Below, piece by piece: positions 59,144 to 64,000 of a stretch of DNA of 64,000 nt. Positions within the stretch are counted from its first letter, which is position 1. Each line of letters begins with the position of its first letter. Made by a program: the position numbers and the translations under genes. The notes beneath the pieces were generated by a model that did not search any database, was not told the DNA's origin, and worked only from the letters and a program-made list of their open reading frames with translations. The DNA comes from CAVWGP01 sp963754645 (GTDB lineage: Bacteria > Pseudomonadota > Alphaproteobacteria > Bin65): the NCBI GenBank assembly GCA_963754645.1, contig CAVWGP010000001.1:372001-436000 (forward strand), given 5' to 3'.

Positions 59144-59986
59144 TCAGCCATGCGCAGCCGCCGCGTCGGAGCTACCCATATAGGCCTGGACCACCGCCGG
59201 ATTGCGCGACACCTCGGCATAGGGCCCTTCGGCGATGACCTCGCCACGCGCCAGCACGGTGATCGTATCCGACAGCGAGGCGACGACCTTCATGTTGTGC
59301 TCGACCATGAGCACGGTGCGGTTGGCGGCGACGCGCTTGATGAGCGCCGCGGTGCGCGCGATATCCTCCTGGCCCATGCCCGCCATGGGCTCGTCGAGCA
59401 GCATCATCTCGGGCTCCAGCGCCAACGTCGTCGCGATCTCAAGCGCGCGCTTGCGGCCATAGGCCAGCTCGACGGCGGCGGTGTTGCGGTATTCGGTCAG
59501 CCCGACCGAAGCCAGCAATGCCTCGGCGCGCTCGTTGAGACCGTCGAGCCGGCGTTCCGAGCGCCAGAAATGATATGAGTTACCCATCTGGCGCTGCAAC
59601 GCGATGCGGACGTTCTCAAGCGTCGAGAGATGCGGGAACACGGCCGAAATCTGGAACGAGCGCACGATGCCGAGGCGCGCGATATCCGCCGGCGCCATGC
59701 CCGTGATCTCGCGGTCCTTGTAGAAAATCCGGCCCGAGCTCGGCACCAGGAAATGCGTCAACAGATTGAAGCACGTCGTCTTGCCGGCCCCATTGGGGCC
59801 GATCAAGGCATGGATCGTTCCCCGCCGCACCTTAAGGTTGACGTTTTTGACGGCAACGAAACCCTTGAATTCCTTGGTCAGCCCCTCGGTCCGAAGGACG
59901 ATGTCCGCGTTCACCAACCCGCCTCCCGAATTCTCGCCGACCGGATTTGCAATCCCGGCTCTTGCGCCACTCGAATTGAATGCCAT
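59144..59986 (-). CDS. livG: Branched-chain/amide ABC importer, ATPase LivG (second cluster)
   Basis: A 280-residue ATPase; the first 25 residues from 59986 are unconserved, so a GTG at 59914 is an alternative start. Motifs: Walker A GPNGAGKTT, IVRSFQISAVFPHLSTLENV, LAYGRKRALEIATTLA, Walker B MMLLDEPMAGMG and VEHNM. It opens the second importer operon, 57 bp downstream of pxpA on the same strand. Confidence 0.92.
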   Translation of the reverse strand: MAFNSSGARAGIANPVGENSGGGLVNADIVLRTEGLTKEFKGFVAVKNVNLKVRRGTIHALIGPNGAGKTTCFNLLTHFLVPSSGRIFYKDREITGMAPADIARLGIVRSFQISAVFPHLSTLENVRIALQRQMGNSYHFWRSERRLDGLNERAEALLASVGLTEYRNTAAVELAYGRKRALEIATTLALEPEMMLLDEPMAGMGQEDIARTAALIKRVAANRTVLMVEHNMKVVASLSDTITVLARGEVIAEGPYAEVSRNPAVVQAYMGSSDAAAAHG

Positions 59987-60043
59987 CTAGGGCGCGGGCG
60001 GCGGCGGAGTCAATTGCGCGGATGCGCGAGAACGCCATGATCG

Positions 60044-60823
60044 CTATACGCCAAGCGTCGCCGCCATGGGGCGGAGCGTCACGCCCGCCCGCTCCAACTC
60101 GCCGCGCACTTTTTGCGCCATGGCGACCGCGGCGGGATTGTCGCCGTGGACGCAGATCGTGTCGAACTTCATCGGCAGCTTCTTGCCGCTGACGCTGCGG
60201 ATCGCGCCCTCCTCGACCATCTGCAACACGCGCTTGGCCGCGAGATCGGCGTCGTGGATGACGGCGCCGGGGAGCTTTCTCGATGTGAGTTGGCCCTCGT
60301 CGGTGTAGGTGCGGTCGGCGAAGACTTCGCGCGCCAGGGGCAGGCCGAGCTTTTCGCCGGCCCGCTCCTGCTCCGTGCCGGGCATGACGACGAGCGTCAT
60401 CGCGTCGTCGAGCGACTTCGAAGCGCGGCCGATGGCGAGCGCCAATTCGAGATCGACGGCGGCCATGTTGCCGAGCGAGCCATGGGTTTTCACATGGGTG
60501 ACGCGATGCCCCGCCGCTTTCGCCACCGCCTGCAGCGCGCCGATTTGATAGACGACCATCTTCTCGATATCGCCCGGCTTCTCGCCCTGGATCGGGCGGC
60601 GGCCGAAGCCCCAGATATCGTAGAAGCTGGGATGCGCGCCGATGCCGATGCCCTTGGCTTTGGCGCGGCTCACCGTTTCGTGCATGACCAGCGGATCGCC
60701 GGCGTGAAAGCCGCACGCGATATTGACCGACGTGACGACCTCCATCATCGCCGCGTCGTCGCCCATGGTCCAGGCGCCGAAGCTTTCGCCCATGTCGGAA
60801 TTGAGATCGATGAATTTCGTCAT
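60044..60823 (-). CDS. pxpA: 5-oxoprolinase subunit PxpA (LamB/YcsF family)
   Basis: Start at 60823 (MTKFIDLNSDMGESFGAWTM) gives 259 residues, the family length. NSDMGESFG, NIACGFHAGDP, GIGAHPSFYD, HVKTHGSLGNMAA and EVFADRTYTDEGQLTSRKLP are diagnostic blocks. PxpA works with PxpB and PxpC to open 5-oxoproline (pyroglutamate) to glutamate using ATP. Here pxpA is separated from pxpBC and on the other strand, 29 bp downstream of a Rieske oxygenase gene. Confidence 0.93.
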   Translation of the reverse strand: MTKFIDLNSDMGESFGAWTMGDDAAMMEVVTSVNIACGFHAGDPLVMHETVSRAKAKGIGIGAHPSFYDIWGFGRRPIQGEKPGDIEKMVVYQIGALQAVAKAAGHRVTHVKTHGSLGNMAAVDLELALAIGRASKSLDDAMTLVVMPGTEQERAGEKLGLPLAREVFADRTYTDEGQLTSRKLPGAVIHDADLAAKRVLQMVEEGAIRSVSGKKLPMKFDTICVHGDNPAAVAMAQKVRGELERAGVTLRPMAATLGV

Positions 60824-60852
60824 GCGTCTGTCACCGGTTGAATGGGATCGGC

Positions 60853-62196
60853 CTAGCGTGGAAAGGCGGCGGAGACAATCGCGCGCAACCGTTTGCGCCG
60901 TTCGTCCTCGCCTGCGTCTGGCGCGGCGAGAATTGCGTCGGCGACGGTTTCGCCGAAGCGGCGCAGCGCCGCTTGCTCGGCCGCGCGCGAGGCGGGCTTG
61001 GGTTGCGGCCACACCGTGTCTTGGCAATACGTCGGAACCACGCCGTCGGCGCGCGCCGGATAGGGCGCGGGCGCCTCGCCGTTCTGGAGCGCCACGATGG
61101 CTTGGCGGATGAGGCGCCGAAGCATGACGACGCCGCGATCCGAATGCGCGAGATTTTCCAGCGCGTGGACGGCGACCGGACGCTGCGACATCAGCACTTC
61201 GTAGTCGCCCGGGTGCTTCTGGCGCTCGCGATAGGGCCGCTCCTCCTCGGTTTGGCCGATAAAGTCGATCGCCTGCTTGCCGATTTTGCTCGGATCGCCC
61301 AGGCCCTTGGGATCGAGCTCGGGGCGGAAGAAGCGCCAGCCGACAATCGCCGTGTGCGTGTCGTCGCGCGGCACCATCCAGCGCAGGAAGGCGGTGCGCT
61401 GGAAGATCTTTTCGCCGTCCGCCTCTTCCCAGATGGCGCCGCCCTGGTTGCAATTCGGCAGGATGGTTTCGGTCGTGCGGTTCCAGAAATTGCCGTTCCA
61501 ATTGCGCGACTGCACGTTGACCATGCCGAGCGGCGTCTTGCGGTATTCGATCGCCTGCTCGGCGCCCGATGCGTCGCCGAATTGCGCGCCGCTCATGCGC
61601 GTGTGGAGATAGACGACGTGCACCGGATCCTGCGTGTTTTCGTAGCATTGCAGCCAGTGGCACGGCATGTCGATCGAGAACGGCACGGCCATGGTCCCAG
61701 GGATCGTCGTCGTATCGAGAACGGGAAACGGCGGCATGGCTTCGGGCGGACCGAGATAGGCGAACACGATGCCGAGATATTCATGCGTCGGATAGGCGCC
61801 GTGCACCAGGCGGTCCTTGAGCGCGCTGCCGGCGGGCTCGGTGGGGATATCGAGGATCGTGCCGTCGATGTCGTAGGTCCAGCCGTGATAGCAGCACGAC
61901 AGGCCGCGCTCCATCGGGATGCCGAATTCGAGGCTGGCGCCGCGATGCGAGCAATGCTTGTGCAGCAGCCCGAGCCGGCCCGATTTGTCGCGGAACAGCA
62001 CGAGGTCTTCGCCGAGGATGCGCAGGGCAAGCGGCGTGTCGCCAAGCTCGGGCGCCATCGCCACCGGCTGCCAGGCGCGCCGGATCCACTCGCCGCAAGC
62101 CGTCGCCGGTCCGACCGCGGTCAACAGCGGATCGGGCGCCGGTACGGTTCGCCTGTCGTGGCCGCCGAAGCGCCGTGGCTTGTCTTGCGCCGTCAT
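60853..62196 (-). CDS. Rieske non-heme iron oxygenase, catalytic subunit
   Basis: A 447-residue protein. The Rieske [2Fe-2S] ligands are Cys82-x-His84 (HKHCSHRGAS) and Cys101-x2-His104 (CCYHGWTYD). The mononuclear iron site is Asp190, His193 and His198 in ENTQDPVHVVYLH. It resembles single-component or VanA/phthalate-type oxygenase alpha subunits; no reductase gene is next to it. It would hydroxylate or O/N-demethylate an aromatic or cyclic compound. Position between pxpA (29 bp downstream) and divergent pxpBC suggests its product is a lactam or amide of the same pathway; this is inference. Confidence 0.9.
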   Translation of the reverse strand: MTAQDKPRRFGGHDRRTVPAPDPLLTAVGPATACGEWIRRAWQPVAMAPELGDTPLALRILGEDLVLFRDKSGRLGLLHKHCSHRGASLEFGIPMERGLSCCYHGWTYDIDGTILDIPTEPAGSALKDRLVHGAYPTHEYLGIVFAYLGPPEAMPPFPVLDTTTIPGTMAVPFSIDMPCHWLQCYENTQDPVHVVYLHTRMSGAQFGDASGAEQAIEYRKTPLGMVNVQSRNWNGNFWNRTTETILPNCNQGGAIWEEADGEKIFQRTAFLRWMVPRDDTHTAIVGWRFFRPELDPKGLGDPSKIGKQAIDFIGQTEEERPYRERQKHPGDYEVLMSQRPVAVHALENLAHSDRGVVMLRRLIRQAIVALQNGEAPAPYPARADGVVPTYCQDTVWPQPKPASRAAEQAALRRFGETVADAILAAPDAGEDERRKRLRAIVSAAFPR

Positions 62197-62300
62197 CGTC
62201 GAGCTCCCGGGCTTTCCATCCGTCCGCGACTATACAGAGGCGCGATTTCGGCGGTAAAGCCATTGCGCTCGCTCCGTCTCAATCGCCGCCAGGGCAAGGC

Positions 62301-63035
62301 ATGGCCGATACCGACACACTCCGTTTCCTCGCCGCCGGCGATGCCGCGCTCGTCGTCGAATTCGGCCAGGTCGTGGACGAGGCGATCAACCGCCGGGTGC
62401 TGGCGCTCGACCGGCGCCTCACCGCCCGCGCATTGCCCGGCGTGATCGAGGCGGTGCCGACCTACCGCTCGCTGCTGGTGCATTACGATCCCGCCGCGAT
62501 CGGGCACGATGCGCTGACGCGCGAAATCCGCGCGCTGGCGCAGGGCCTCGACGCAGCGGCTGTGGCGGCGCGCGGCCGCCTGTGGCGCGTGCCGATCGCC
62601 TATGGCGGCGAATACGGAATCGATCTCGAATTCGTCGCCGCGCATTGCAAGATGACGACGGACGACGTGATCCGCCGGCACCAGGCCTCAGAGTTCCGCG
62701 TCTATATGATCGGCTTCTCGCCCGGCTTCGCCTATCTCGGAGGGCTCGATCCCAGCCTGTTCATATCGCGCCGCGCTTCGCCGCGCCCGGAAATCGCCGC
62801 CGGCAGCGTCATCGTCGGCGGGCAACAAGGCGCCATCAATTCGGTCGATGCGCCCTCGGGCTGGCACATCCTGGGCCGCACGCCGGCGCGGCTGTTTCAT
62901 TTGCGCCGCGACCCGCCCTTCATCTTCGCGACCGGCGACCGGCTGCGTTTTGCCGCCATCGCCCACGACCGTTTCGCGGCGCTGGCGCGCGCGGCCCATG
63001 CCGGCGAGATCGTCGCCGAGCTTGTCGAGCCATGA
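62301..63035 (+). CDS. pxpB: 5-oxoprolinase subunit PxpB (KipI family)
   Basis: Start at 62301 (MADTDTLRFLAAGDAALVVE) after AGGGCAAGG; 244 residues. Blocks RVPIAYGGEYGIDLEFVAAH, IGFSPGFAYLGGLD, RRASPRPEIAAGSVIVGGQQ and SGWHILGRTP are diagnostic. It overlaps pxpC by 4 bp. It is divergent from the Rieske gene with 104 bp between starts, where both promoters must lie. Confidence 0.93.
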   Translation: MADTDTLRFLAAGDAALVVEFGQVVDEAINRRVLALDRRLTARALPGVIEAVPTYRSLLVHYDPAAIGHDALTREIRALAQGLDAAAVAARGRLWRVPIAYGGEYGIDLEFVAAHCKMTTDDVIRRHQASEFRVYMIGFSPGFAYLGGLDPSLFISRRASPRPEIAAGSVIVGGQQGAINSVDAPSGWHILGRTPARLFHLRRDPPFIFATGDRLRFAAIAHDRFAALARAAHAGEIVAELVEP

Positions 63036-64000
63036 GCGGCGCGCTCGCCATTCTCGGCGGCGGCGCGCTATTGACGCTGCAAGATGCGGGGCGTTTGGGT
63101 TATCAGCGCTTCGGCGTTTCGCAGAGCGGCGCCATGGACCGAACGGCGCTCGCCATCGCCAATCGGCTGGTGGGCAATCCGCCGGACAGTGCCGTGATCG
63201 AGATCGCGCTCGCCGGCGGCGCGTTGCGCATCGAGGCCGACAGCGCGCGCCTGGCTCTCGCCGGCGCCGACATGCCGCTGAGCGCCGACGGGCGCACCGT
63301 GGCGCTCTATTGCAGCCACACCCTGCCGCGCGGCGCCACGCTCGCCGTCGGCGCCTGCCGCGCGGGCTTGCGCGCCTATCTCGCGGTCGAAGGCGGCTTC
63401 GCCGTGGCGCCCGAACTGGGCAGCCTTGCGACCGACAAGCGCAACGGCATCGGCGGCATGGGCGGCGGGCGCGCGCTCGACGCCGGCACGATGCTGCCGC
63501 TCAAACGCGATGCGGCATCGCCGCGCGGCGAAATCCTGCTGCCGCGTCCGCAATGGCCGGCCTATGACCGCGACATCCGCGTCGTGCTCGGCCCGCAAGA
63601 CGATTACTTCACCGCCGAGGGCATCGCCACCTTTCTCGGCTCGGACTACACGCTGACGCCGGCGGCGGACCGCATGGGCGGCCAGTTCGCCGGACCGCAA
63701 ATCACCCACGCCAAGGGCTATAACATCGTGTCCGACGGCATCGTGACCGGCTCGATCCAGGTGCCGGGCAGCGGCCAGCCGATCGTGATGATGGCCGACC
63801 GGCAGACGACGGGCGGCTATCCCAAGATCGCGACCGTCATCGGCGCCGATCAGCCGAAGCTCGCCCAATTGCGCCCGGGCGACGCGGTGCGCTTCCGCGC
63901 CGTTTCCGTTGCCGCGGCGCAGGAGGCGCGCCGGCAATGGCTGGAATGGCTCGCGGCGCTGCCGGAAAAATTCGTCCCGGCGCGCGAAATCGCGCTCGAC
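63032..64000 (+). CDS. pxpC: 5-oxoprolinase subunit PxpC (biotin-dependent carboxyltransferase-like, KipA family), partial
   Basis: Starts in the pxpB stop (ATGA) and runs off the right edge with 323 codons in frame. LQDAGRLGYQRFGVSQSGAM, VGNPPDSAVIEIALAGG, RAYLAVEGGF, GPQDDYF, DRMGGQFAGP and VPGSGQPIVMMADRQTTGGY are family blocks. With PxpA and PxpB it forms the ATP-dependent 5-oxoprolinase. The missing C-terminus is probably short, as the family is about 320-340 residues. Confidence 0.93.
   Translation, partial: MSGALAILGGGALLTLQDAGRLGYQRFGVSQSGAMDRTALAIANRLVGNPPDSAVIEIALAGGALRIEADSARLALAGADMPLSADGRTVALYCSHTLPRGATLAVGACRAGLRAYLAVEGGFAVAPELGSLATDKRNGIGGMGGGRALDAGTMLPLKRDAASPRGEILLPRPQWPAYDRDIRVVLGPQDDYFTAEGIATFLGSDYTLTPAADRMGGQFAGPQITHAKGYNIVSDGIVTGSIQVPGSGQPIVMMADRQTTGGYPKIATVIGADQPKLAQLRPGDAVRFRAVSVAAAQEARRQWLEWLAALPEKFVPAREIALD

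Overview
The window reads as chromosomal DNA from a high-GC alphaproteobacterium, probably a soil or rhizosphere member of Hyphomicrobiales or Rhodospirillales. The evidence is strong G/C preference at third codon positions, very dense gene packing with ATGA start/stop overlaps, many ABC importers with solute-binding proteins, paired HyuA/HyuB genes, and REP-like palindromes of the type seen in Bradyrhizobium-like genomes. No rRNA, tRNA, CRISPR array, transposase, integrase or phage gene was recognised. Species cannot be named from the sequence alone.

Layout. 1-6.9 kb: tail of an amidase, an MFS transporter, an M28 peptidase, and a polar-amino-acid ABC importer (ATPase, binding protein, permease) followed by an M20 peptidase. 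6.9-12.4 kb: an accessory segment with three ABC_sub_bind-type lipoprotein/periplasmic binding protein genes, each bracketed by ~70-bp repeats, and a methyltransferase; a 36-bp repeat of the M20 gene end flanks the whole segment. 12.4-26.9 kb: an arginase-family gene, then a long plus-strand catabolic operon (serine hydrolase, HTH protein, amidohydrolase, acyl-CoA synthetase, double alpha/beta hydrolase, FAD oxidase, HyuA, HyuB, Tat-exported amidohydrolase). 26.9-36.4 kb (minus): AhpD-like protein, a complete Liv-type branched-chain/amide ABC importer, a metallo-hydrolase, a carotenoid oxygenase, a nitronate monooxygenase and an SDR. 36.6-41.6 kb (plus): second HyuA/HyuB pair, an epimerase-like VOC protein and an enoyl-CoA hydratase. 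41.6-47.0 kb (minus): CoA-transferase, split B12-dependent acyl-CoA mutase, acyl-CoA dehydrogenase and an EamA exporter. 47.1-54.0 kb: hotdog ammonia-lyase-like protein, acyl-CoA synthetase, amidohydrolase, and a four-gene spermidine/putrescine-type importer. 54.0-60.0 kb (minus): FMN alpha-hydroxyacid dehydrogenase and a second Liv-type importer. 60.0-64.0 kb: the 5-oxoprolinase genes pxpA and pxpBC, with a Rieske oxygenase lying between them.

How they work together. The recurring theme is uptake of small nitrogenous or carboxylic compounds (four complete ABC importers plus three orphan binding proteins), opening of amides, lactams and cyclic imides (amidase, amidohydrolases, two HyuAB pairs, PxpABC, M20/M28 peptidases), CoA activation (two synthetases, one CoA-transferase) and acyl-CoA breakdown (dehydrogenase, hydratase, epimerase, mutase). 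Specific substrates are inference.

At least eight genes are interrupted by single-base frameshifts, almost all +1. They cluster in the first 26 kb and look more like sequencing or assembly errors than decay, because the proteins read well on both sides.
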